From an uncultured Roseburia sp. (lineage in GTDB: Bacteria > Bacillota > Clostridia > Lachnospirales > Lachnospiraceae), in contig CAKNLF010000007.1 in the NCBI GenBank assembly GCA_930989305.1, positions 1 through 39,959 on the forward strand: 39,959 bases of DNA. The letters are read 5' to 3'. How positions within the stretch are numbered: the first letter of the stretch is position 1; every line of letters starts with the position of its first letter. Made by a program: the position numbers and the translations under genes. The notes beneath the pieces were generated by a model. It was not told the DNA's origin and did not search any database. It worked only from the letters and a program-made list of their open reading frames with translations. Below, piece after piece: positions 32,912 through 39,959 of this stretch.

Positions 32912-33942
32912 CAGGCCGCTTCTTTTCGCGCCTGTTTCTTTTTCTCCGCTTGTTTTTTCATTGCTTCCAGTTTTCCCTGAAGCGCATCCTGATATTTTTC
33001 ATATTCAGCCTGATACTGGCTGTATGCCGGATCATTCCTGTGATCTTCCAGCCCATAATTTTCCGTCAGATAATTTCCCAGGTAATCGGTGATCTTTTCC
33101 GCGCCCCAGTAATTCAGATGATAACCGGCATCCACAGTATCATGCTTCCAGTCCAGTTTCATCTCGTCCATTTTTTGGTTCAGGTCCAGCAGCTGCACGC
33201 CTTCTTCCTCAGCGATCTGCCGTATCAGATTATAACGCTTCATACTCCATTCTTTTGGTCCCGGTATTGTGGTCAGCACTACCTGGGCTCCGCTATTCTT
33301 GCAGAGACGGATGCATTTTCGCAGTTCCCGCACAGCCATGGGATTGGCGTATTCCACCTGATCACTGGCGCCCATCCAGTCTTTCCCTTTGTATCCTTTT
33401 TTCCCGAATCTGGCAAAATATCCGTGGGACGCGCAGGTCATATCCGTGGTCCATTTATTCCATTTCAGAGGGCTGAGCATCTTCCAGTGGTTATGGTAAG
33501 CGAACAGAGGAATAAAACGCGAAGCATAACTTTTCAGCTTTTGATTGAACGCCGCCATCATACTCTTGTCCCGAAATACCGCGTTCGGCTCCAAAAAGAT
33601 CACTTTCGGAGACTGATGCTTCAATATTTTTCTCATATTGTTTGTCATCTCGTATACTCTCTGACTGGGTTCTCCCCATACATAGGCAGAAATGCCGTGT
33701 TCTTCCCAGAGCTTGTTTGCCTGGATCCCGCTGTAATAGTTGCTGCTGCCCATGGCCACCACATCGATGGTATGGTCCTCTTCCGCAAAAATCCCTCTGG
33801 AATTAAAATTGGTCAGAATATTTTTGTCATTGCCGCACCGGATCACGATCCAGGACAATATCTCCATGGCAAGAAACAGCACCAGCGCAAAAATAAGTAC
33901 GTTTTTCAATTTTTGCTTAAATGTTAAATTTCTTCTTTTCAT
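32911..33942 (-). CDS. SGNH-fold protein in the DltD position
   Basis: A 343-residue protein with an N-terminal membrane anchor (VLIFALVLFLAMEILSWIVI) and an extracytoplasmic SGNH-hydrolase-like domain. The nucleophile serine is in VVAMGSSNYYSG (S66 or S67) and the Asp-His pair in DAGYHLNYWG (D271, H275). A Lys/Ala/Gln-rich helix forms the C-terminal tail. By position and fold it serves as DltD, which completes transfer of an acyl group from the MBOAT protein to a surface polymer. It is shorter than typical DltD (about 400). It starts 11 bases after the MBOAT gene. Confidence 0.82.
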   Translation of the reverse strand: MKRRNLTFKQKLKNVLIFALVLFLAMEILSWIVIRCGNDKNILTNFNSRGIFAEEDHTIDVVAMGSSNYYSGIQANKLWEEHGISAYVWGEPSQRVYEMTNNMRKILKHQSPKVIFLEPNAVFRDKSMMAAFNQKLKSYASRFIPLFAYHNHWKMLSPLKWNKWTTDMTCASHGYFARFGKKGYKGKDWMGASDQVEYANPMAVRELRKCIRLCKNSGAQVVLTTIPGPKEWSMKRYNLIRQIAEEEGVQLLDLNQKMDEMKLDWKHDTVDAGYHLNYWGAEKITDYLGNYLTENYGLEDHRNDPAYSQYQAEYEKYQDALQGKLEAMKKQAEKKKQARKEAA

Positions 33943-33953
33943 ATCGTATGCTC

Positions 33954-35540
33954 CTAAAACTGTGCGTAAATAAAGTCAACAGCTCCATATCCCGGTCCGT
34001 AGGCGCCCAAAAGGATCACTGCCACCACGCCGACCGTATAGGCAGTCATGCGGATCGCCGCTGCCCTTGAAGCGATCCGGTCTCTTACCAGGATCTTTCT
34101 CTCGTTTTGAATGCCCACATATAAAACAATGAGCACTCCGATCAGGATCACCAGATATTCATAAGGATTCATTCCCACATCCCAGAAAAATCCAACAGAA
34201 CGCCATGCCTCTTTATCAAAGAGAGACAGGAACATCTTTCCTGCTGCTCTCAGATTTTCCGCCCTAAAGATCAGCATGCCGATCCCCACCAGGATACAGG
34301 TCCGTACTACCTGAAACGCGTGGAATCCTCTGTTTTCTTCCCGGTTCAGCCGGATCGCCGCGCATATCTTTTTAAACAGCGGTTCCAGCAGCATGCCTGC
34401 CAGCATGATCACATAATAATACAAACCGTAACAGATATATTTCCATTCCGCTCCGTGCCAGATGCCGTTGCAGAACCATACCGCAAACAGCGCTACCGCG
34501 GCAGGAATTGTCATTGCGAAATATTCATTAAAATGTTTTCTGGCCCCTTTGCTCAGTTTCTGGAAAAACTTGCTCAGTGAAATGGGATAGAAAACATAAT
34601 CTCTCAGGAAAGCGCCCAGCGTAATATGCCAGCGTCTCCAGAATTCATTGACATTTCTTGAAAAGAAAGGCTGTTCAAAGTTTTTGGCCAAAGATATGCC
34701 GAACAGCTGGGCACATCCGGTCACAATGTCCATACATCCGGAAAATTCCGTATACAGCTGTATAGTATACAGCAGTATGGCAAGAGCTACCGCCAGTCCG
34801 CCGTAATCGCCGTAGCTGCCGAAGATCACTCCTACAAAGCCGTCGATGCGGTCCGCGATCACCATTTTCTTAAACAGGCCCCAGACGATCAGCTGCAGAC
34901 CGGATGTAAATTTATAATAATCAAATTTGTGTCCTTCAAACAGCTGGCTTCCCAGCTGGTCATATCTGGATATAGGACCTTCTACGATAACAGGGAAAAA
35001 GATAAGGAATAAAAGAAGCTTGAAATAATTTCTTTCTGCAGGGTATTTTTCCCAGTACACATCCGCCAGATAGCTGACGGCTGACAATGTATAGAAGGAT
35101 ATGCCCAGAGGAAGGAGCAGGTGGAGATACGGGATCTCCCAAGACAGATGCAGTTTTTCCCATAACGTGTTCAAACTGCTTCCGAAAAAGTTAAAATACT
35201 TCAAAAATAACAGCAGGCCCACCGCAAAGATACAGGCCGCCGCCAAAACCCGTCTTTTCTTTCCCGACATTTTGGCTTTGTATGCTTTCCGTTCTTCTTT
35301 GGGCAGCAGCTTGCGCTGCGCTTTTGCGGTGGCGCTGATCTTTTCCATCCTTCTTGCCGCCAGATAGATCACAGCTGTGGTCAGCGCCACGATCAGGATC
35401 AGCTGACGGCCGCCCAGCACATAAAAGACTGCGCTGGCGCCCAGGAGCACGCCCCAGCGTGCTTTCAGAGGCGTGACATAGTAGGCAAGCAGGGTAAGGC
35501 CTAAAAACAATCCTAAAAAAGTAAATGTGTTGTACTGCAC
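33954..35540 (-). CDS. MBOAT-family acyltransferase (DltB-like)
   Basis: A 528-residue multi-pass membrane O-acyltransferase. The conserved MBOAT histidine is in FCNGIWHGAEWKY (H362) and the second conserved region is NEFWRRWHITLGAFLRDYVFYP (H305). Early helices and FPVIVEGPISRYDQL are typical of the DltB/AlgI group. The start is a GTG (35538-35540) behind AAAGGAGCG. It should receive the acyl group from the carrier protein (12 bases upstream) and pass it across the membrane to a cell-surface polymer such as teichoic acid or exopolysaccharide. Confidence 0.92.
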   Translation of the reverse strand: MQYNTFTFLGLFLGLTLLAYYVTPLKARWGVLLGASAVFYVLGGRQLILIVALTTAVIYLAARRMEKISATAKAQRKLLPKEERKAYKAKMSGKKRRVLAAACIFAVGLLLFLKYFNFFGSSLNTLWEKLHLSWEIPYLHLLLPLGISFYTLSAVSYLADVYWEKYPAERNYFKLLLFLIFFPVIVEGPISRYDQLGSQLFEGHKFDYYKFTSGLQLIVWGLFKKMVIADRIDGFVGVIFGSYGDYGGLAVALAILLYTIQLYTEFSGCMDIVTGCAQLFGISLAKNFEQPFFSRNVNEFWRRWHITLGAFLRDYVFYPISLSKFFQKLSKGARKHFNEYFAMTIPAAVALFAVWFCNGIWHGAEWKYICYGLYYYVIMLAGMLLEPLFKKICAAIRLNREENRGFHAFQVVRTCILVGIGMLIFRAENLRAAGKMFLSLFDKEAWRSVGFFWDVGMNPYEYLVILIGVLIVLYVGIQNERKILVRDRIASRAAAIRMTAYTVGVVAVILLGAYGPGYGAVDFIYAQF

Positions 35541-35552
35541 GTATACGCTCCT

Positions 35553-35783
35553 TTACTCGTCTTCCAGAAGTCTTTCCACCATTTCATTGATCGCTTTTGC
35601 CGACTGAAAATTTTCAGGTACAATGTCTCTCGGTGTGATCTCAATATCAAATTCATCATTCAATGCCGCTACCAGCTGCACCATCATCATAGATTCCAGT
35701 ATATGATCATCGATCAGATGTTCTTCCTTTGCAAAGTCTACTCCGGGTTTTAATTCTTCCAAGATCTCAATAATTTTTTCCAT
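35553..35783 (-). CDS. Acyl/D-alanyl carrier protein (DltC-like)
   Basis: A 76-residue carrier protein. The phosphopantetheine serine is in DDHILESMMMVQLV (S31), with ESM in place of the usual DSL/DSF. The acidic helix II and VPENFQSAKAINEMVERL are typical. The ATG at 35781-35783 follows GAGAAACTG. It lies between the ligase and MBOAT genes, which fixes the operon order as A-C-B-D instead of the usual A-B-C-D. Confidence 0.88.
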   Translation of the reverse strand: MEKIIEILEELKPGVDFAKEEHLIDDHILESMMMVQLVAALNDEFDIEITPRDIVPENFQSAKAINEMVERLLEDE

Positions 35784-35849
35784 AACAGTTTCTCCTTTTC
35801 TCTCATGTTTTTATTTTATGTAAACCTATTGTCCAAGCTGCACATCTCT

Positions 35850-37361
35850 TTACAGATACGTTTTATAATTTTTCTTCAGATATGCTCTGTCGATCTTTCC
35901 GTTGGCATTATACGGCATGGATTTCACACGGATCAGTTCGTTGGGCTGCATATAGGTGGGGATCTTTTTCCACATCACTGCCATCAGCTCATTTTTCTTG
36001 ACTCTGCCTTCGTAAATGAAAATGATCTTGTCCTCCGCTTCATCAAATATGCACGCGCAGTTTTTGATCTTTTCCACGCCCCAGGCGGAAGCTTCGATCT
36101 CGCCCAGCTCGATCCGGTATCCCATATGTTTGATCTGGAAATCTTTTCTTGAAATATAGATCAGCTCTCCTCTGTCATTATATTTCACCAGATCGCCGGT
36201 CCGGTAGATCCGCTCCGGATACGCGCTGTTCAAGGGATTCTGGGTGAATACTTCCGCGGTTTTCTCCGGATTGCTGTAATACCCTTCCGCCAGGAAAGAA
36301 CCTCTCACGCACAGTTCCCCTTCTTCTCCCGGTTTTGCCTCTCTGCCCTCTTCTGTCAGGACCAGCACATCGCAGTTGCTGCATGCGTTCCCGATGGGAA
36401 GGGAATCCTCATCCGCAAATTCCCGGTCTACCACATAATAAGTGCAGATATCTGTTGTCTCCGTTGGGCCGAATAAATTTGCGTAAAAAGCGTCCGGCAT
36501 TTTCTTTCTCCAGTAATTCAGATGTCTTACCGGCATCACTTCTCCTGCAAACAGGATCTTGTTTACAAATTCCAGCGACGCGTAATCCAGAGCTTTCCAG
36601 TTGGCCACCAGCCCCAGCGCGGAGGGCACCCAGTATATGGTGTTGACCCGATACCGGTTCATATATTCGATGAGCTGCATAGGGAAGGAAAACAACTGCT
36701 TCGGTATGATCTGCAGCCTTGCTCCCGTCCGCAGCATACTGTAAAAATCCGTTACCGACATGCTGAAATAAAAAGGCGTCTGGCTTCCGAATACGGTATG
36801 TTCGTCAATGGCGAATGTATTTTCCACCCACTCCGAATACGCGATCACCGCCCGATGGCTGATCACCGTTCCTTTCGGCATCCCGGTGGAACCGGAAGTA
36901 AACAGCGCGTACAGCGGATCCGCGTCTATGCTCCTTTTGCGGATCTGATCCAGCATCTGCATATCCGCTTCGGTCTGCAGCGCTTCTTCCATCAGGATCG
37001 TTTCTCCTGAAAATACCAGCTCCTTTGCCTTTTCTTCGTATTTGCTGTCTGTGATCAGGCCTTTTGGCTGCAGGGTTTCAAAGATCTTATTGATCCGGTC
37101 AACCGGCATAAAAGAATCGATCACCACATAAAAGTTTCCGCTGTATACAACTCCCAGGAAAGCGGCCGCGCATTTTGGCGTTTTATCCATCAGCACCGCT
37201 ACCGGCTCATTTTTCATTCCCAGCCGTCCCACTCTGGTACCGATCCGTTTTGCCTGGTCTGTCAGCGCCGAGAAAGTCAAAGCATCTGCATCATCGGCTA
37301 TCGCGATTTTATCTCCAAACTTTTTTTCTGTTCTTTCCAGATACTCAAGAATATTTTTCAT
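35850..37361 (-). CDS. Amino-acid/acyl adenylating ligase (DltA-like)
   Basis: A 503-residue adenylate-forming enzyme that activates an acid with ATP and loads it on the carrier protein. ATP motif TSGSTGMPKG (155-164), GPTE (298-301), YRTGD (386-390) and the C-terminal catalytic Lys in NANGKID (K489) are all present. The substrate-binding Asp of DltA is kept (SVTD, D205). However, the segment recalled as FCGEVLP in D-alanine-specific DltA reads FAGEVMP (A272), so the Cys that selects D-alanine is missing. The activated group may therefore be another amino acid. First gene of the operon, with its own promoter. Confidence 0.88.
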   Translation of the reverse strand: MKNILEYLERTEKKFGDKIAIADDADALTFSALTDQAKRIGTRVGRLGMKNEPVAVLMDKTPKCAAAFLGVVYSGNFYVVIDSFMPVDRINKIFETLQPKGLITDSKYEEKAKELVFSGETILMEEALQTEADMQMLDQIRKRSIDADPLYALFTSGSTGMPKGTVISHRAVIAYSEWVENTFAIDEHTVFGSQTPFYFSMSVTDFYSMLRTGARLQIIPKQLFSFPMQLIEYMNRYRVNTIYWVPSALGLVANWKALDYASLEFVNKILFAGEVMPVRHLNYWRKKMPDAFYANLFGPTETTDICTYYVVDREFADEDSLPIGNACSNCDVLVLTEEGREAKPGEEGELCVRGSFLAEGYYSNPEKTAEVFTQNPLNSAYPERIYRTGDLVKYNDRGELIYISRKDFQIKHMGYRIELGEIEASAWGVEKIKNCACIFDEAEDKIIFIYEGRVKKNELMAVMWKKIPTYMQPNELIRVKSMPYNANGKIDRAYLKKNYKTYL

Positions 37362-37416
37362 ACTGTTTCTCCTCTCGTATGCCTCAAAGTTATATCCATC
37401 AATTCTCTTCGAGCAT

Positions 37417-37425
37417 ATTATAACA
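37417..37425 (-). promoter_or_regulatory. Extended -10 promoter of the dlt-like operon
   Basis: On the minus strand TGTTATAAT is a perfect extended -10 (TATAAT at 37417-37422). A loose -35 (CTGAAA) lies 16 bases upstream. It is about 56 bases before the ligase ATG. Confidence 0.6.
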
Positions 37426-37600
37426 GCAAATTTTTATTTTTCAGCCATGTTAAAGTAAAGCTAATATTAATTAAGGACTTCTTAATAAATGTATGAAACA
37501 TCTTCCTTTTCCGGTACTTTTTAAATAATTTCTTTCTTTTTATGTCCTGAAAATATACATATTTCCATTTATCTGGTCACCATTCTGTTCCGCTCTGTCA

Positions 37601-37643
37601 TTGACATTTTGAACTTTCCGTGCTAAAATACAACCAGTTGTAT
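37601..37643 (+). promoter_or_regulatory. marR promoter with palindromic operator
   Basis: TTGACA (37601-37606), 17 bases, TAAAAT (37624-37629). The palindrome ATACAAC-CA-GTTGTAT (37628-37643) starts inside the -10 and covers the expected transcription start, a classical site for autorepression by the MarR-type protein encoded just downstream. Confidence 0.75.
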
Positions 37644-37663
37644 ATTTATCGGAGGCAGAACCA

Positions 37664-38083
37664 TTGGCAGAAAAAGATTTTATTATTGAAAGAACAATCT
37701 TAAAAATAGGAAATCATGTGCTCAATGTGCGCAGTGATGATCTGAAATCCTGCGATCTTACATCCAATCAGTCTGAAACCCTGCTGTTTTTTGATCTTCA
37801 TGAAGGAGCTCTGATCCTGGATCTCAAAGAGCATCTGAAGATCAGCCATCAGGCTGCCAGAAATATTGTGGAGCGTATGAAAGCCAAAGGTCTTCTTTAT
37901 GTGACAATTTCCCACAAAGATGCCAGAGCCAAACAAGTCTTTCTTTCAGAAAAAGGGAAATCCGTCTGTGAAAAGCTGAAAGAACAGGGAGGCTCTTTAG
38001 GCGGAAATCTCCTTCAGTACTTTACGGAAGAGGAAAAAGACCAGCTGCTGGCATTACTGGAGAAAATAACCAGAACATTATAA
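37664..38083 (+). CDS. MarR-family transcriptional regulator
   Basis: A 139-residue winged-helix repressor. The wHTH core is LKEHLKISHQAARNIVERMKAKGLLYVTISHKDARAKQVFLSEKG (about 58-103), with the recognition helix SHQAARNIVERM and the beta-wing DARAKQVFL. Flanking helices should form the dimer. The start is a TTG at 37664, behind CGGAGGCAG. It is followed after 67 bases by a YczE-like membrane protein on the same strand, which is probably its target together with itself. The ligand is unknown. Confidence 0.9.
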   Translation: MAEKDFIIERTILKIGNHVLNVRSDDLKSCDLTSNQSETLLFFDLHEGALILDLKEHLKISHQAARNIVERMKAKGLLYVTISHKDARAKQVFLSEKGKSVCEKLKEQGGSLGGNLLQYFTEEEKDQLLALLEKITRTL

Positions 38084-38150
38084 AAATACTGATATTTTTA
38101 TCCGAATATACAATGCGTTGTTTATTTTATCAAAAGGAGGGATCGATCCA

Positions 38151-38816
38151 ATGGATCAGAAATCAGAAACACTGCGGCGTTATATCGTTTTTTTCCTGGG
38201 ACTGCTGACCACTTCATTTGGAGTGGCTTTTGTCACCAAAGCCACTTTAGGCACTTCTCCCATAGCGGCTATCCCTTACAGTCTGTCACTGATTCTCCCG
38301 GTGCTTTCTCTCGGCACCTGGGTCGTTTTATTCAATCTGCTGCTGGTCGTAATCCAAGTCGCTATCCAGCGAAAAGATACGAATAAATTCCAGGTCTTTC
38401 TGGAAGTGATCATGGCCTTTCTGTTTGGATACGGGGTTGACCTGGCTATGCTTTTTCTCCGAAAATTATCCCCGGAAATCTATGGTCTTAAGCTTCTGGT
38501 TCTGCTGATCGGCTGTTTTATTCTTGCTTTCGGTGCATATCTTGAGGTGATCGCAGATGTAGTCATGCTCCCCGGAGATGCTTTTGTGAGAGCCATAGCC
38601 AGAGCTGTGCGCAAAGAATACGGTACGGTGCGTATAATCTCCGACATTACCATGTCCGTGATCGCCGCCATAATGTGTCTGATCTTTCTTCACCAGTTAT
38701 CCGGCGTACGGGAAGGCACCATTATTTCCGCCCTGCTGGTTGGCAATCTGGTAAAACTCTATTCCCGAAAGCTGGATATAATTCCCCGGAAGCTTTTATT
38801 TAAAAAAACGGTCTGA
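38151..38816 (+). CDS. YczE/DUF6198-like membrane protein
   Basis: A 221-residue polytopic membrane protein with about five helices and no signal peptide. The family features are the N-terminal FFLGLLTTSFGVAFVTKATLGTSPIAAIPYSL, the glycine-rich FGYGVDLAMLFL, and the C-terminal GTIISALLVGNLVKLYSR. The ATG at 38151 has AAAAGGAGGG upstream; an in-frame start at 38118 has no ribosome site. Proteins of this group are of unknown function and are often next to regulators. Probably controlled by the MarR protein. Confidence 0.85.
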   Translation: MDQKSETLRRYIVFFLGLLTTSFGVAFVTKATLGTSPIAAIPYSLSLILPVLSLGTWVVLFNLLLVVIQVAIQRKDTNKFQVFLEVIMAFLFGYGVDLAMLFLRKLSPEIYGLKLLVLLIGCFILAFGAYLEVIADVVMLPGDAFVRAIARAVRKEYGTVRIISDITMSVIAAIMCLIFLHQLSGVREGTIISALLVGNLVKLYSRKLDIIPRKLLFKKTV

Positions 38817-38873
38817 ACAAAAGCAGCCGGCATAAAACCGCGTAAAGTTATTTTCACTTTTCTCTAAATCCTA

Positions 38874-38929
38874 TTGACAAATTTTTAATCAAGAGCTACT
38901 ATATAACAGTGTTATATATCAATGTTATA
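38874..38929 (+). promoter_or_regulatory. tetR promoter with palindromic operator
   Basis: TTGACA (38874-38879), 17 bases, TACTAT (38897-38902). A perfect 17-bp palindrome, ATATAACA-G-TGTTATAT (38901-38917), overlaps the -10 and start site. An extra half-site, TGTTATA, lies at 38923-38929. This fits autorepression by the TetR-type protein. Confidence 0.75.
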
Positions 38930-38946
38930 CGAAAGGCAGGATATAA

Positions 38947-39564
38947 ATGAGCGAAGCAGAAACAACCACTTTGCAGCTGATCCATGCGGCGGCGATGCAG
39001 GAGTTTCTTGAAAAAGATTTTAAATCTGCTTCCTTGCGAAATATTGTCAAAAAAGCAGGTGTTACAACCGGAGCTTTCTACGGCTATTACGCCAGCAAAG
39101 AAAGCCTGTTTGAAGCGCTGGTCTGCGAACAATACGACTATTTTATCGGACTTTTTAAAAAAGCTCAGCAAAAATTTTCCAGTATCCCGCATGATAAACA
39201 GCCCAAATATTTAGGAGAGATCTCCGGCACCTGCATGGATGAAATGCTTTTATACGCCTATCAGCATTTAAATGTATTTAAGCTTATCCTTTGCCATTCA
39301 GAAGGAACGCGCTTTTCCGGTCTGATCGATGAAATGGTGGAGATTGAGGTCAGAGGAACTCATGATTATTTGACTGTGCTGGAAAAATTAGGCAGGCCGT
39401 CGCCTCCTATTGACGAACATTTGGAACATGTACTGATCACCGGTATGTTTAATACGTTTTTTGAATTGGTCATTCATGAAATGCCGCTGGAGAAAGCCCG
39501 GCATTATTTATCGGAAATGCGGGCCTTCTACACCGCCGGATGGATGAAAATTATGGGGCAGTGA
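38947..39564 (+). CDS. TetR-family transcriptional regulator
   Basis: A 205-residue repressor. The N-terminal helix-turn-helix is LIHAAAMQEFLEKDFKSASLRNIVKKAGVTTGAFYGYYASKESLFEALV (about 11-59), with the TetR recognition helix TTGAFYGYY. The ligand-binding domain is not conserved enough to predict a ligand. The ATG at 38947 follows GAAAGGCAGG. An ABC transporter gene follows on the same strand, so this is a regulator-transporter pair. Confidence 0.93.
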   Translation: MSEAETTTLQLIHAAAMQEFLEKDFKSASLRNIVKKAGVTTGAFYGYYASKESLFEALVCEQYDYFIGLFKKAQQKFSSIPHDKQPKYLGEISGTCMDEMLLYAYQHLNVFKLILCHSEGTRFSGLIDEMVEIEVRGTHDYLTVLEKLGRPSPPIDEHLEHVLITGMFNTFFELVIHEMPLEKARHYLSEMRAFYTAGWMKIMGQ

Positions 39565-39587
39565 GCCCTGTAATTTTTACTCCTATG

Positions 39588-39610
39588 GTTAGTTATAACT
39601 AACTTTTTTT
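39588..39610 (+). terminator. Palindrome with T-run after tetR
   Basis: GTTAGTTATAACTAAC (39588-39603) is a perfect 16-bp palindrome followed by TTTTTTT. It can fold as a 5-bp stem with a 6-base loop, so it is either a weak terminator (attenuator before the transporter) or an operator. Confidence 0.5.
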
Positions 39611-39682
39611 GTCAAAGATTCGGGGGCAGGCATCCCCGCCTGATTCCTTATCATAAAATCCATTTTTCAAGGAGGTTTTTGT

Positions 39683-39959
39683 GTGAAAAAGCAAACTAAT
39701 TTATCAAAACTGATGAGCTATGCCGGCAAACACAAGATACTGACCTATCTTTCGTGGATATTGGCGGTCATAAGCTCCCTAGTCGCTCTTGTGCCATTTT
39801 GGTACATATGGCGCATCGTCCATGACGTACTGGCTGTCGCCCCGGATTTTGAACATGCGGAAAATATCTCCCGCTATGGCTGGTCGGCCGTACTGTTTGC
39901 AGTAATTTCTGTTGTTGTATACATAAGTGCTCTGATGTGCTCACACTTAAGCGCGTTCC
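39683..39959 (+). CDS. ABC transporter, permease/ATPase fusion, N-terminus only
   Basis: The first 92 codons of an ABC exporter-type half-transporter; the rest lies past the right edge. The start is a GTG at 39683-39685 behind AAGGAGG; the GTG two bases earlier runs into a stop. The visible part holds KLMSYAGKHKILTYLSWILAVISSLVALVPFWYIWRIV, the first membrane helix, and the start of a second (AVLFAVISVVVYISALM). This N-terminal style is typical of the type I exporter fold often found as a pair of genes beside a TetR regulator. The ATP-binding domain is not in view, so the substrate cannot be told. Confidence 0.8.
   Translation, partial: MKKQTNLSKLMSYAGKHKILTYLSWILAVISSLVALVPFWYIWRIVHDVLAVAPDFEHAENISRYGWSAVLFAVISVVVYISALMCSHLSAF

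Larger units (their letters stand above)
37362..37663. other. Divergent promoter region between dlt-like operon and marR
   Basis: A 302-base gap without a gene. It carries the dlt-like promoter (-10 at 37417-37422) near one end and the MarR gene promoter with its operator (37601-37643) at the other. The AT-rich middle shows a minor ATTAAG/CTTAAT dyad around 37468-37484 but nothing I can name. Confidence 0.6.

Noticed and set aside
32780-32980. 66-residue plus-strand frame after atoDA
   Set aside because: It runs through the bidirectional terminator and into the antisense of the SGNH gene; no ribosome site.
1-39959. tRNA, rRNA, CRISPR arrays or insertion sequences
   Set aside because: No cloverleaf-like segment, repeat-spacer pattern or transposase was seen anywhere in the window.

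Overview
This window looks like a chromosomal segment of a Gram-positive anaerobe of the class Clostridia, most likely a member of the Lachnospiraceae. The evidence is the strong AGGAGG-type ribosome binding sites, the frequent TTG/GTG starts placed in stop/start overlaps, the sporulation-linked bofA/yaaL pair, a Gram-positive-type Tad (Flp) pilus locus with no secretin, an AtoDA-type CoA transferase, and several families I know mainly from Lachnospiraceae. The genus cannot be fixed from sequence alone. I see no rRNA, tRNA or CRISPR array.

Layout. 1-94 is the cut-off start of a treble-clef zinc-finger (DUF4379-like) gene on the minus strand. 360-8503 is a long run of minus-strand housekeeping genes, read from right to left: nfeD, an SPFH/stomatin gene, argF, a biotin ligase, a DUF6145-like gene, coaX, dusB, a hypothetical, greA and lysS. 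8687-10060 is a secreted SH3/SleB-type cell wall hydrolase, preceded by a consensus sigma-A promoter and a WalR-like box. Then come pgi, a small membrane protein, a stand-alone murG on the plus strand, and a HIT gene and a rhomboid protease on the minus strand.

14895-23850 is a Tad pilus locus, transcribed right to left: prepilin peptidase 1, TadZ-like, TadA ATPase, TadB, TadC, a 58-residue Flp1-type pilin, a DUF5702-like pseudopilin, a TadE-like protein with two tandem metal-binding-like repeats, prepilin peptidase 2, a small TadE protein and a DUF6382/FHA protein. The most striking feature of the window is here. A perfect 26-bp inverted repeat (17439-17464 and 17592-17617) flanks a 127-bp AT-rich segment that holds the translation start of the TadE-like gene. 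This is the architecture of an invertible DNA switch. Flipping it would remove both in-frame upstream ATGs and put a stop codon in frame, so this pilus component may be phase variable.

23954-28857 holds bofA, a yaaL (DUF2508)-like gene, a large extracytoplasmic protein with a degenerate C39-peptidase-like end, a SAM methyltransferase and a hypothetical. 29011-32679 (plus) holds a DUF2284 metal-binding protein, a PAS/AAA+/Fis regulator whose GAFTGA loop is altered, and the two CoA-transferase subunits. 32911-37361 (minus) is a dlt-like operon in the order A-C-B-D (ligase, carrier, MBOAT, SGNH protein); the ligase has Ala where D-alanine-specific DltA is recalled to have a selective Cys. The right end (plus) holds a MarR-YczE pair and a TetR-ABC transporter pair, each regulator with a palindromic operator at its own promoter; the transporter runs off the window.
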